This document shows, piece after piece, positions 30,986-38,921 of a stretch of DNA of 45,172 bases (within the stretch, counting starts at the first letter, position 1; the number at the start of each line of letters is the position of its first letter). Location of the stretch: the IMG/VR virus record IMGVR_UViG_3300028800_000149, positions 1 through 45,172 of that record; one strand, written 5' to 3'. This DNA comes from a virus. The notes under the pieces were generated by a model. It ran no database searches. It worked only from the letters and a program-made list of their open reading frames with translations, and was not told where the DNA came from. The position numbers were made by a program, and so were the translations under genes.

Positions 30986-31732
30986 ATGAAAAAGTATATT
31001 TTTGCAATTCTTATTTTAATTCCCACAATTACACAAGCTGCTGATATTAAACTTTCTCTACCTGTTATTTTTGGTAGAGAAGGGGGTTTGCAATGTGATA
31101 AAAATGATTTAGGCAATTACTGGAAAGATAAAAACGGCGTTAAGCATTTCGGATGTACTAAATATGGTTTAGCTCCTGCTACAACTAAAAAGGACAATCG
31201 AAACGCAACCATTGAAGAAGCTTCTATTTATTACAACAACAACTTTTGGAAACCTTTAAATCTGGATTTGCTTAAAAGCCAGGGTTTAGCAACAGAGATT
31301 TTTGATACAGCGGTTAATTGTGGGGATGGAACTAGCGCCAAAATGCCAAATCAGGCTGTTGAAGATGTTCAAAAAATCGTCATAGGTTTAAACGAATATC
31401 ATCCTAAAAAACCTGTAACAAGTCTATCAAAAGAAACAATTGAATGGATCAATGATTTTACTGAAACTGATTATTATACTTCTGAAACAGAAACAACCAT
31501 TTCAGAATCACAGTATGAAAAATGCTTGAAAGATGGAAAGATTACTGTTTTTACTGTAGAGAACGAAGAAGTAAAAGGAAATGAAGAAGCTTGTATTAAA
31601 GATAAGTCTAACAGGGTTATGTTTTGGCTTATGTTGAACAGGCTTCAATCTAAACGTTATGTCGAGATAGTTCAAAAAAATCCTAAAATGCAACGTTATA
31701 TGTTATCCTGGGAAAAAAGGACAATTGACTAA
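30986..31732 (+). CDS. endolysin, GH108-type muramidase with signal peptide (248 aa)
   Basis: The lysis enzyme that cuts the glycan backbone of peptidoglycan. After a Sec-type signal (residues 1-18, MKKYIFAILILIPTITQA, with A-x-A-like cleavage), the GH108 motif VIFGREGGLQCDKNDLGN appears with E32 of EGG as likely catalytic residue, then HFGCTKYGLAP as the usual 'GxTkyGIs'. ATG 30986 has AAGGAG upstream. The C-terminal part (SNRVMFWLMLNRLQSKRYVE) looks like the PG_binding_3 region. A signal peptide allows Sec export without a large-hole holin. A roughly 45-residue acidic insertion (about 150-200) is unusual. Confidence 0.85.
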   Translation: MKKYIFAILILIPTITQAADIKLSLPVIFGREGGLQCDKNDLGNYWKDKNGVKHFGCTKYGLAPATTKKDNRNATIEEASIYYNNNFWKPLNLDLLKSQGLATEIFDTAVNCGDGTSAKMPNQAVEDVQKIVIGLNEYHPKKPVTSLSKETIEWINDFTETDYYTSETETTISESQYEKCLKDGKITVFTVENEEVKGNEEACIKDKSNRVMFWLMLNRLQSKRYVEIVQKNPKMQRYMLSWEKRTID

Positions 31733-31863
31733 TGAGCAAAGCATGTAAATTTTGTGTATTGCTAAATTCTTACGTTTGTGATAATCAGGATTGCATTGAT
31801 TGCGGTCAATGTAAACAAACCCAAGAAAAAGGAGAAAAGGAAAATGGCGCAAGTAACTGTTAA
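31732..31863 (+). CDS. small cysteine-rich protein (43 aa)
   Basis: Starts by TAATG overlap with the endolysin stop; AAGGAC lies nine bases upstream. It begins MSKACKFCVLLNSYVCDNQD and continues CIDCGQCKQTQEK, with eight cysteines in 43 residues, including C-x-x-C pairs, suggesting one or two zinc sites. The last 20 bases overlap the holin-like gene. No family recognised; its location in the lysis cassette does not by itself imply a lysis role. Confidence 0.55.
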   Translation: MSKACKFCVLLNSYVCDNQDCIDCGQCKQTQEKGEKENGASNC

Positions 31864-32173
31864 CCTACCGTCTATCAGTAATTGGAAAACTACGCTTTTT
31901 GGCATTGTAACTGCTGTTGGCGCTGCTGTAATGCAGCAACTGCAAACCGGACATTTGAGCTTACCTGTTGGTATCGGTTGTGCTCTTTGGGCGGTTTTTT
32001 GCTATCTTGTTCCTGATGCAAAAAATAACAATCAAGGTCAAGCAGAATTGCAAGCATTAATTGATGCAGCTTTTGCTAAACAAGCCGCTGCTGCTCCTGA
32101 CAAACTTGCACCTGAAGTTGCTGCTAGAACCGCTGCACCGGAAACAAATACTTCCGGTCAACCGTTACTCTAA
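31844..32173 (+). CDS. probable holin (109 aa)
   Basis: The start at 31844 is fixed by a GGAG-rich purine tract upstream. Two hydrophobic helices, TTLFGIVTAVGAAVMQQL (about 17-34) and LPVGIGCALWAVFCYLV (about 41-57), are separated by a short polar turn, and a long alanine-rich charged tail follows. Two membrane segments, small size and a place directly after the endolysin and before the spanins fit a class II-type holin or pinholin. With a Sec-exported endolysin it may act by depolarising the membrane; that is inference. Confidence 0.75.
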   Translation: MAQVTVNLPSISNWKTTLFGIVTAVGAAVMQQLQTGHLSLPVGIGCALWAVFCYLVPDAKNNNQGQAELQALIDAAFAKQAAAAPDKLAPEVAARTAAPETNTSGQPLL

Positions 32174-32409
32174 TGGAATGGCTAACCCTTATTTGCTCAA
32201 TCATCGGAATTTTGTTTAAGGTTTGGCAAGATGTACAACCTGCAATACAAGAGGTTAAAGCAAATGAAAAAAGGGAAGATATTGCTGATAGCAATGTTGA
32301 CGCTGTTTCCGCTAGGATTGACAGCTTGTGCAAGCAAGCAGGTGATTCTTCAGGACTCCAAAGTGATGAAGATACACAAAGGAGAATTGCCAGGATCACC
32401 GGAAGCTGA
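32173..32409 (+). CDS. i-spanin (Rz-like) candidate (78 aa)
   Basis: TAATG overlap with the holin. A single N-terminal membrane helix (WLTLICSIIGILFKVW) is followed by a charged periplasmic region rich in Glu/Lys/Asp that could form a coiled coil (AIQEVKANEKREDIADSNVD). Its 3' part overlaps, in another frame, a lipoprotein gene, the classical Rz/Rz1 layout. At 78 residues it is short for an i-spanin (usually above 100). It would bridge to the o-spanin and fuse inner and outer membranes at the last lysis step. Confidence 0.65.
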   Translation: MEWLTLICSIIGILFKVWQDVQPAIQEVKANEKREDIADSNVDAVSARIDSLCKQAGDSSGLQSDEDTQRRIARITGS

Positions 32410-32482
32410 AGGATGGTTATTATCGGATCAAGCTTTAGCAAAATTGCTCGAATCAGCAGAAAAATGTCAAGGGAAGCAATGA
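32264..32482 (+). CDS. o-spanin lipoprotein (Rz1-like, 72 aa)
   Basis: Encoded in a different frame, overlapping the i-spanin gene by 146 bases. ATG 32264 is preceded by GAGG. MKKGKILLIAMLTLFPLGLT is followed by the lipobox L-T-A-C with Cys22 as the lipidated residue. The mature protein has about 50 residues. Lipoprotein signal plus overlap with a single-helix membrane protein is the hallmark of a two-component spanin and implies a Gram-negative host. Confidence 0.8.
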   Translation: MKKGKILLIAMLTLFPLGLTACASKQVILQDSKVMKIHKGELPGSPEAEGWLLSDQALAKLLESAEKCQGKQ

Positions 32483-32491
32483 CCGGCTTCC

Positions 32492-32535
32492 AAGGCATAG
32501 GCTAGGAGTCGTCTTTTTGTCCTAACCTATACCTT
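32492..32535. repeat. long hairpin with two symmetric mismatches
   Basis: Two 16-base arms (32492-32507 and 32520-32535) pair except at two positions. These are C-A in a plus-strand transcript but G-U in a minus-strand transcript, so the fold is fully paired only as leftward RNA. The 12-base loop contains TTTTT on the plus strand. It lies just after the o-spanin stop and just before the orphan gene fragment. Confidence 0.6.
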
Positions 32536-32777
32536 ACTGTACCTCAGGTTCAATTATAAAATATGATCCGAATGTTGCAATAGGTGCTGGTATTTTATTG
32601 CCTAGCGATTATATAGGTGGTGGTGCTGGTTTGGGTGCTAGTTCTAAATCAGGTGGAAGCGAACAACCTGAAAACGAATGGGTGTTAAAACCTAATACTG
32701 ATTATGTAATACAAATTACAAACAACGGAACAGCACAAACAGGAGTAAATATAAATTTATTTTGGTACGAGCATTAA
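32526..32777 (+). pseudogene. orphan C-terminal fragment of a phage structural protein
   Basis: An 84-codon open stretch after an in-frame TAA has no ATG, GTG or early TTG start. It nevertheless encodes a protein-like end: GSIIKYDPNVAIGAGILLPS then DYIGGGAGLG, later EWVLKPNTDYVIQITNNGTA and a final NINLFWYEH. The 'EW(I/V)LKPNTxYxIxITNNxxxA...WYEH' ending is the C-terminus of a widespread phage virion (head-decoration/fibre-type) protein whose complete form is a few hundred residues. The 5' part is missing here, and a strong terminator follows. I read it as a remnant, or as a 3' cassette for recombination. Confidence 0.7.
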
Positions 32778-32781
32778 TTAC

Positions 32782-32825
32782 AATAAACCCCCTAGAAAAC
32801 ATCTTGCTTAGGGGGTTTATTTTTT
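32782..32825 (+). terminator. strong terminator at the end of the late operon
   Basis: Perfect 13-bp stem AATAAACCCCCTA / TAGGGGGTTTATT with a 14-base loop, followed by a T run. It lies five bases after the stop of the orphan fragment and five bases from the convergent polymerase stop; it ends the rightward transcript. Confidence 0.9.
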
Positions 32826-32829
32826 AGTT

Positions 32830-34899
32830 TCACCAAAAAGCGATTTGCGCGGCTTTGTCCTTAGAAGCATAAACACCTATTTGAACAAGATATTTGTTTG
32901 CTTCTTCAATATACCATTTGTAATTTATATCATCGGGTAAAGTATCGGGCAAATCCATTAAAGGCTTTGCTCCATCGGTGCAAGGCACTTTGTTACCAGA
33001 AAGAATATAATTAATTTCTCCATCTGTTCCGGTTGCATAATACCACCTTACAACCTTTCCTAAATAAATTCCATCTTTTTGAGCACCGCCTTTAACATTT
33101 CTAGCTGTAACAAATCTTGTAATATCTTTGCAGTTCATAATCGTTTCTTCAACAGGAACGGCTTTTGTTAAAAACTGCATTACAGCATCTGAACAAACCA
33201 GATTTGTGGGATTCTTGGAAAGTCTACTGTTTAAAGCTGATCCCCTTTCAGAGTAACAACCTTTCACTTTGCAACCGTCTATTTCATCAAGCCAAACTTT
33301 ATTTTTATCATCCCATTTCAATTTAACTGCATAATAATTATTTACGTCCCTGCAATGAATACTTTTATATCTTGTTTCTTCCATTTGAAACCTTGCTAAG
33401 TTTTCCCATTCCTTGATAATTGCTGTTAAATCTTTGTATCTATCTTTAGGACATTTAATAACAATGCCGTCTGTGTTACCAGATATAACAGGTATTCCTG
33501 CTAACTCTATCATTTCAATCAACATAAGCAAGGATAATTGACCGGTCATAGTAACAGCAATCATCAAATCAGGAGAACAAAGGTTAGAGTATTTATTGTT
33601 GAGTTTACCAAAACCACCATTAACGGCAATTTTTAAACCGTTCATAAGCGTTTCAGTATTTTCCAACTCTTGCTTTAAAGCTTCAAGTTTATTTTCAGAT
33701 AATTGATCTTTTAAATGAGCAATCATCTTTTCTAATTCTTTTATAGTTGCTTTTATCTGCTTTGTTCTTTCCTTACCGGCTAATCTGGTTGTTACAAGTT
33801 TATCATAAGCTTTAAGAAAAGCTTTTCCTAAATGCTTAGGATACAAACCAAGATTTAGAATAATTCTAGGATAAAAACTAGCAACATCTGAATCTATCAA
33901 AATTACATTTTCGTTTGAATAATGACTTATGCTTTTTTCATTGCTATGTAAACCGCCTATTTTTAAAGCATATTCTGTTGAACCTATTTTGATATGCAAT
34001 CTTGCAATATCAACAGGTATTTCCATTTTGCCATTTGCAGGAATGGTGAACACGGCATTTCTTATAACTTCTAAAGCTTGCTGTAAAGGAAAAGTTTTGT
34101 AATTAATGTAATCTGGAATGTTATATTTAAAAGTTTCTCCTGCTTTATAAACAGGTCTTTTAGCTTTTGTGCCGTTAATGCTTTCAACTTCAGATACAAT
34201 GATAGCTTCTGCTATTTGTGCATCTGATTTGCTTCTAAGATCAAGATTGTATTCTTCCCCTAGCCGATACCTTAAAACAAGTTGCGGTGCAAGTTCCTGA
34301 ACCAATCCCCTGGTTAATTCCAGGTCATTTATATTATACTTTAATACCTTTTGTGCTTCTTCCTTAGTTAATCGTTTATGTGGATCAATCGGCAAATCTT
34401 GTAAACGTTTTCCATGCTGTCTAGCCGCATAGAGTTTAAGGGAACAATCTAAAGGAGCAACAGGCTTAATATCTATGTGATTTGTTTTAAATACCTTGAA
34501 GCCGTATTTGATTTCTAACTCTTTACCTCTTAACTCTGTTTCAATTATATCATGTGCTGCTTCATAAAGAGTTTGATTGCTTGCAGCAGTTAAAGCAAGC
34601 CAAGTAATAGGAATATCAAAATGTTGACTATTAAAGCCCACAATACAAAAGTTTAGCAAAATCCAGTAAAGCTTTTCTCTGTCTAATTCGCAATCAGGGG
34701 AGATTTCAAAGGAAATAACTTTTTCGGAAGTAAAAGACATGAAACTAACGCAAGCATAATTAGGGTATATTTCCCAATCGAAAAGTAAAGCATTGCCCTT
34801 TTCTGCTTGCAATTCTTCAAGGGTAAAATAATTAACAATCCTTTCTTCTCTTTCAAGAGGTATTGTTAACTCTTTACCTTTTTGTTTATAGAATAACAT
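32830..34899 (-). CDS. family B DNA polymerase (689 aa)
   Basis: Replicative polymerase with proofreading. Exonuclease motifs: D41/E43 in FDWEIYPN, D95 in GFNSQHFD and D192 in YNIND. Polymerase motif A is DSDVASFYPRII (336-347), motif B KIAVNGGFGKLNNKYS (423-438), and motif C reads GNTDGIVIK (474-482), with Asn in place of the first Asp of the common DTD. A coiled-coil insertion (about 375-418) sits between A and B. It begins directly after the clamp-like gene's stop (TAAATG), with a weak ribosome site, so translation is probably coupled. Last gene of the leftward replication operon. Confidence 0.92.
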   Translation of the reverse strand: MLFYKQKGKELTIPLEREERIVNYFTLEELQAEKGNALLFDWEIYPNYACVSFMSFTSEKVISFEISPDCELDREKLYWILLNFCIVGFNSQHFDIPITWLALTAASNQTLYEAAHDIIETELRGKELEIKYGFKVFKTNHIDIKPVAPLDCSLKLYAARQHGKRLQDLPIDPHKRLTKEEAQKVLKYNINDLELTRGLVQELAPQLVLRYRLGEEYNLDLRSKSDAQIAEAIIVSEVESINGTKAKRPVYKAGETFKYNIPDYINYKTFPLQQALEVIRNAVFTIPANGKMEIPVDIARLHIKIGSTEYALKIGGLHSNEKSISHYSNENVILIDSDVASFYPRIILNLGLYPKHLGKAFLKAYDKLVTTRLAGKERTKQIKATIKELEKMIAHLKDQLSENKLEALKQELENTETLMNGLKIAVNGGFGKLNNKYSNLCSPDLMIAVTMTGQLSLLMLIEMIELAGIPVISGNTDGIVIKCPKDRYKDLTAIIKEWENLARFQMEETRYKSIHCRDVNNYYAVKLKWDDKNKVWLDEIDGCKVKGCYSERGSALNSRLSKNPTNLVCSDAVMQFLTKAVPVEETIMNCKDITRFVTARNVKGGAQKDGIYLGKVVRWYYATGTDGEINYILSGNKVPCTDGAKPLMDLPDTLPDDINYKWYIEEANKYLVQIGVYASKDKAAQIAFW

Positions 34900-35904
34900 T
34901 TAAATTCTCATTCCCATTAAACAACCTCTTACATTTTCGCCATTGGTAAAGTAAACTTTGCTTTCATGACTGGTAAAGTCAACATTGGCTGTAAAAGGTT
35001 TTATCATTTTGAGAAATTTATAGTTGTACCTCATATTATCCGGCAAACCTTCAACCTTAAAAGAAGCCCCTTGTTTATCATCTTTGTGCGATTTTAGCAA
35101 GTCCTTTTTAAAATAAACGCTTTCAGTTTTGCCGGTGAAAGGTGCTACAGCTTCGATTGCATCATAGAAGCCAGGATAAAGGCTAATATAATTTGTGGGC
35201 ACATTTAATATTTTTGTTACATCCGGCCATTGCTCTTGAAACAATTGTGTTTTGATCCAAGATTCATCTTCAAACCAAAATGTTATGCTATTAATAATTC
35301 CATTTTCTTTTACGCCATAGCCAAACTTGGTAAGATTTTTAGTTGTTTCAGCTATCGCATAAACAAAATTTATCGGAATAACAAGATTGCAAGGTAAATT
35401 AATACCGTGATAGTATTCAAGTAACAAAAACTTGTTAGTTGAAAACATGGAATAAGCAGTTAAAAGCATGGTACCTGCAATTAATTCTTTAGCTTTTTCT
35501 TGTGCTAAAAACTCAATTGTATTGAAACCATCCCTAAGCTTATTGTTTATTTCTGCACAAGGGTAATCAGGATAACTTGAAGGTAAGGCTTCGGCAAGAC
35601 AAGGGATAAAAGCATTAAATTTGCCGGATGTTATTGAAATAGAATCTTCAAATTGTGCAATGGCAACTTCATTGCAATTTTCCAAAGCTTCTATTAGTTC
35701 CAGGGTTTTAGGCTTTGCAGTTAAATCTTCAAGTATTTTATGACCGGCTGTTATTATTCCATCGGTTGCAATGATACAATTATTAGCGATATTGCAATGT
35801 GTTTGCATTGCGTTACCGTTTTTCTTTTGAGCTAAATTAACAAATCGCAAAGCAGCTATTAAATTAGCAGAAGGAGAATTTGCATTTTGTTTAAGCTTTG
35901 CCAT
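34900..35904 (-). CDS. DNA polymerase clamp-like protein (334 aa)
   Basis: Sits immediately upstream of the polymerase. The sequence shows beta-clamp-like traits: CIIATDGIITAGHKI near residue 43, FNAFIPCLAEALPSSYPD near 97, NSITFWFEDESWIKTQLF with the following EQWPDV near 210, then SVYFKKDLLKSHKDDKQG and a terminal VRGCLMGMR. These resemble the phage beta-sliding-clamp-like family that follows the 'MG(M/I/V)R' C-terminal rule. Weak overall similarity to bacterial DnaN is typical. It would raise polymerase processivity. Confidence 0.7.
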   Translation of the reverse strand: MAKLKQNANSPSANLIAALRFVNLAQKKNGNAMQTHCNIANNCIIATDGIITAGHKILEDLTAKPKTLELIEALENCNEVAIAQFEDSISITSGKFNAFIPCLAEALPSSYPDYPCAEINNKLRDGFNTIEFLAQEKAKELIAGTMLLTAYSMFSTNKFLLLEYYHGINLPCNLVIPINFVYAIAETTKNLTKFGYGVKENGIINSITFWFEDESWIKTQLFQEQWPDVTKILNVPTNYISLYPGFYDAIEAVAPFTGKTESVYFKKDLLKSHKDDKQGASFKVEGLPDNMRYNYKFLKMIKPFTANVDFTSHESKVYFTNGENVRGCLMGMRI

Positions 35905-35918
35905 TTGTTAAACTCCTG

Positions 35919-36188
35919 CTAGAAAGGAATACAATCTTTATCTAAATAATCAGGACAACCGAAAGCTATAATTCTAGCCGGTGGTCTTGCATTCCATTTG
36001 TTACACTTTTCAGCTTGTTCATTGAAAAATTCACAGCTTAAACAGCTTTTAACAACTTCTTCAGATGCAGCATGAGCAAGAGCTAAAGCACATCTTATCA
36101 TATTTCCTAAAGTATGATTTGAATCTTCTCTAAAGCTCTTACTTATATTATTATCGTATTTCTCTAATCCAAAAGGAACTTGTAACAT
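35919..36188 (-). CDS. small Cys-motif protein of the replication operon (89 aa)
   Basis: Start at 36188 behind AAAGGAG. The C-terminal half holds C-L-S-C-E-F-F, then E-K-C-N-K-W-N-A-R-P-P-A-R-I-I-A and FGCPDYLDKDCIPF: four to five cysteines in a pattern ('CxxCxFFxxxxxxCxxWxxRPPxxIIxxGCPxYxDxxIPF') that recurs in many phage proteins beside helicase genes. It probably binds zinc or an Fe-S cluster. The reaction is unknown; the gene lies between helicase and clamp-like genes, suggesting a replisome accessory. Confidence 0.75.
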   Translation of the reverse strand: MLQVPFGLEKYDNNISKSFREDSNHTLGNMIRCALALAHAASEEVVKSCLSCEFFNEQAEKCNKWNARPPARIIAFGCPDYLDKDCIPF

Positions 36189-36201
36189 TAAATTAACTCC
36201 T

Positions 36202-37965
36202 TTAGGCAAACTGCCAAGATAACACTTGAGGGTAGGTCTTATTCACGTGAACTTTAACTTTAATCGGTGTTCTGATTCCATGTGTATGTATCAGCTTTAA
36301 AGCTTCATCGGTTGAAACCGGAACTTCAGGGAAAAGGTTAAATCTTTCTCTCCACCAATCCCTTGCATTTTTTGCCGCATGTCCGCCATGTTCTAAACAA
36401 ACAACCTCATTAAACATAAGCAAACCGCTAAAATACGACACTTTTATATAACATATTCCTTTGCTTTTTGATACCTCTTTTGTATATAAAACTCTATCAA
36501 CATCGTACCATTCAATTATAGGCGGTTCATATTGCTTGATAATTGGAACAGTCGAAGCTGTTGCAACTAACTTTTCTCTTATTTCAAATTGAAGCCCACA
36601 ATTGCAACAGGTTCTAGCTGATGCGTGATTATAAGCATTGCAACCTGGGCAAATCTTTATAGGTGCATCCCCTGAAGCTAATTCTGAACCACATTTGACA
36701 CAAATTTTAGCGGCTTTAAGATTCTTTTCACCGCAACAATCACAAACCTTTCTTTTATTCTTAGGCTTTAATGGATCATTTATAGGTCCTAAACGTCTTG
36801 TATTACCGGCAAAATCAAGTACCAGACAGTTTTGTTTAGGACCGTTGGCAATTGCGTTTAAACGTCCTTCAAGGGTGCTCAAAACGTGATAATGAGCCTT
36901 TAAACCGAATGCTGTAGATAAATCATAACCGGTAATGTAAACAGGTCTTGTGCCTCTACCTAACATCTGAACATGTAATCCTGGCGACATTGTTGGTCTT
37001 AAATAGACAATCAAATCAACTAACGGATTATCATAGCCTGTAGTAAGAACATTGTTATTTACTAAACAGGTAATCAAGCCTGATTTGTGGGCTTTGATTA
37101 AATCATCCCTGTTTTTAGTTTTGCTGTGAATTGCCGCTGATCTTATGCCCAACAAGTTAAGCATTTCTGCAACGTGTTCAGCATGTTTAATACCTGATGC
37201 AAATACAAGCCAACATTTTCTAGTGTAACCTTTTGCTAAAGTTTCTTCTAAAACTTTTTTTGTTATTTCTTTTACGTCAACAGCGGCTTGCAATTGGTTT
37301 TGTACAAAATCACCGTTATGTAAATCTAAATTACTAACATCGTATTCGGTTTCTGTTGGAAAAGCGATTAGCGGTGAAAGATAACCTTCATAGATAAACC
37401 GGTTAAAAGCATCCATTCCGGTAACGTCAAAGCAAATATCGGTGAACAATCCATCATCCGTCATCATGCCTTGACCTAATCTGTAAGGTGTAGCAGTCAA
37501 GCCAATAACTTTAAGATAAGGATTTATCCCTTTTAAACGTTGAATAACATTTTGATACATTGTATCATCTTTAGGTGAAAGCAAATGTGCTTCATCTATT
37601 AATAACAAATCTCTATGTCCAAAAGCTTCTGCAACATTTACAACACTTTGAACACCGCCAAATATAACAGGTTGTGCTATATCTTTTTGGTTTAAGCCTG
37701 AAGAATAAACCCCTATAGGAGCATTAGGCCAAACCATATTCATTGTTTTATAATTTTGTTCTATCAACTCTTTAACATGAGTCAACATCATTATTCTTTG
37801 ACTAGGCCATTGCGACATTACCCTATGAATTAAACCGCAACCTACAGGACTTTTACCGGTACCGGTAGGCATGGCTAAACAAGGATTACCTGCATTACCG
37901 TTATCAAAATAATCAAATACGCTTTGTATTGCTTCTAATTGATAATCTCTATATACAAAAGACAT
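36202..37965 (-). CDS. SF2 DEAD/DEAH helicase with zinc fingers (587 aa)
   Basis: ATP-dependent helicase/translocase. Motif I MPTGTGKS (32-39), motif II DEAH (124-127), motif III GLTATP (155-160) and motif VI QMLGRGTRP in the second RecA domain (about 334-342). Before that, VNNNVLTTGYDNP is the usual motif V. After the helicase core, two zinc knuckles follow (CDCCGEKNLKAAKICVKCG and CPGCNAYNHASARTCCNCG), then a C-terminal beta-rich domain (W-R-E-R-F helix and KVKVHVNKTYPQVLSWQF). This architecture is frequent in phages with PolB/DUF669 modules. Confidence 0.93.
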   Translation of the reverse strand: MSFVYRDYQLEAIQSVFDYFDNGNAGNPCLAMPTGTGKSPVGCGLIHRVMSQWPSQRIMMLTHVKELIEQNYKTMNMVWPNAPIGVYSSGLNQKDIAQPVIFGGVQSVVNVAEAFGHRDLLLIDEAHLLSPKDDTMYQNVIQRLKGINPYLKVIGLTATPYRLGQGMMTDDGLFTDICFDVTGMDAFNRFIYEGYLSPLIAFPTETEYDVSNLDLHNGDFVQNQLQAAVDVKEITKKVLEETLAKGYTRKCWLVFASGIKHAEHVAEMLNLLGIRSAAIHSKTKNRDDLIKAHKSGLITCLVNNNVLTTGYDNPLVDLIVYLRPTMSPGLHVQMLGRGTRPVYITGYDLSTAFGLKAHYHVLSTLEGRLNAIANGPKQNCLVLDFAGNTRRLGPINDPLKPKNKRKVCDCCGEKNLKAAKICVKCGSELASGDAPIKICPGCNAYNHASARTCCNCGLQFEIREKLVATASTVPIIKQYEPPIIEWYDVDRVLYTKEVSKSKGICYIKVSYFSGLLMFNEVVCLEHGGHAAKNARDWWRERFNLFPEVPVSTDEALKLIHTHGIRTPIKVKVHVNKTYPQVLSWQFA

Positions 37966-37982
37966 TTAATTACAATCCTGGT

Positions 37983-38846
37983 TTACGGTAGTATTGATTT
38001 CCATTCAGGACAAGCGTTTAAAATAGCTTCTTTACCTGGAATAATTCCATATTTATCACATTTCCATTGTTTATCTTCAACAGGTCTTGCAAAGAAACAG
38101 CTTCTACAATTTATATCAATAGGTTCATTTTTATGGCAAACCCCTTGATAATCGCACATTTTGCATTTAAAATATGACGGTTTTAAAGAAATTCCTTCAG
38201 GCGGAACATGAGAATAAATAATTGTTTCTGCTTTTGTTTCTAATTCATCGGCCAATATCCAATCAAGTTGAACAATTTCAACATGTATATCATCGTCATT
38301 TTTATTTACACACATGTATAAGGCATATCGCAAGTTATACTTTTTGCCGTATACACACATTTGTTTATAATGTTTAGGTTTTTCTGCTTTTACTCCATTT
38401 TTTATAAGGTTTTTAAATTCTGATCCGGTTTTGTTAGTTTTAAATTCTAGCAAAAACGGCTCATGTATAATATACCTTTTCGGGAAAGTGGTTATACCGT
38501 CTAATGATCCGCCGTAATGACCGCATTTTGACGCAATTCTAAACTGTCGTCCTGTTTTATCGTCTGTTTCGTAAATATCAAAACCAATACCTCTTAACCA
38601 TTCTATAAATCTTGCTTCTTCTTTATGACCTCGATTAAATAATCTGTATTTTCTCCCCTCATGTGTTACATGTTTTATCCATCTAAATGTATACCATAAT
38701 TTTCTGTTGCATTCATCCCCTATTAAAGAAGCTCCTAAATGTGTTCTAGGTCCATCGTCATATATATAAGCACAATAAGAATCAATTTCTTCTTTGATTT
38801 TATCGGCTAGTATTTTTCTGTTTGTAATGTCAGTAAGATCAAACAT
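37983..38846 (-). CDS. PD-(D/E)XK exonuclease, Cas4/RecB-like (287 aa)
   Basis: The RecB-like nuclease core is complete: GGSLDG with D116, then FLLEFKT with E134 and K136, then KHYKQMCVYGKKYNLRYALY as the downstream helix/strand (Q-x3-Y). Early residues GASLIGDECNRKLWY match the 'iGAS..g..C.R.....' start of phage exonucleases. C-terminal cysteines (CKMCDYQGVC, CRSCFF, KCDKYG) could bind an Fe-S cluster or zinc, as in Cas4. I used ATG 38846 (AAAAGG upstream). It probably resects DNA for the DUF669/Sak4 annealing pathway. Confidence 0.85.
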   Translation of the reverse strand: MFDLTDITNRKILADKIKEEIDSYCAYIYDDGPRTHLGASLIGDECNRKLWYTFRWIKHVTHEGRKYRLFNRGHKEEARFIEWLRGIGFDIYETDDKTGRQFRIASKCGHYGGSLDGITTFPKRYIIHEPFLLEFKTNKTGSEFKNLIKNGVKAEKPKHYKQMCVYGKKYNLRYALYMCVNKNDDDIHVEIVQLDWILADELETKAETIIYSHVPPEGISLKPSYFKCKMCDYQGVCHKNEPIDINCRSCFFARPVEDKQWKCDKYGIIPGKEAILNACPEWKSILP

Positions 38847-38865
38847 GGAAAAACCTTTTAGGAGA

Positions 38866-38896
38866 GAAAAATAAAGGGTGCTGTTAAACACCCTTT
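38866..38896 (-). terminator. intrinsic terminator (leftward)
   Basis: Perfect 8-bp stem AAAGGGTG / CACCCTTT with an 8-base loop, followed on the minus strand by ATTTTTC. It lies between the DUF669-like gene and the nuclease gene and should make the ssDNA-binding-like product more abundant than the downstream genes. Confidence 0.75.
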
Positions 38897-38921
38897 ATTG
38901 TTATAAATTGTCAAAAAGGAA

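Noticed and set aside
32526-32777. Variable region of a diversity-generating retroelement
   Set aside because: No reverse transcriptase gene and no near-identical template repeat are visible in the window.
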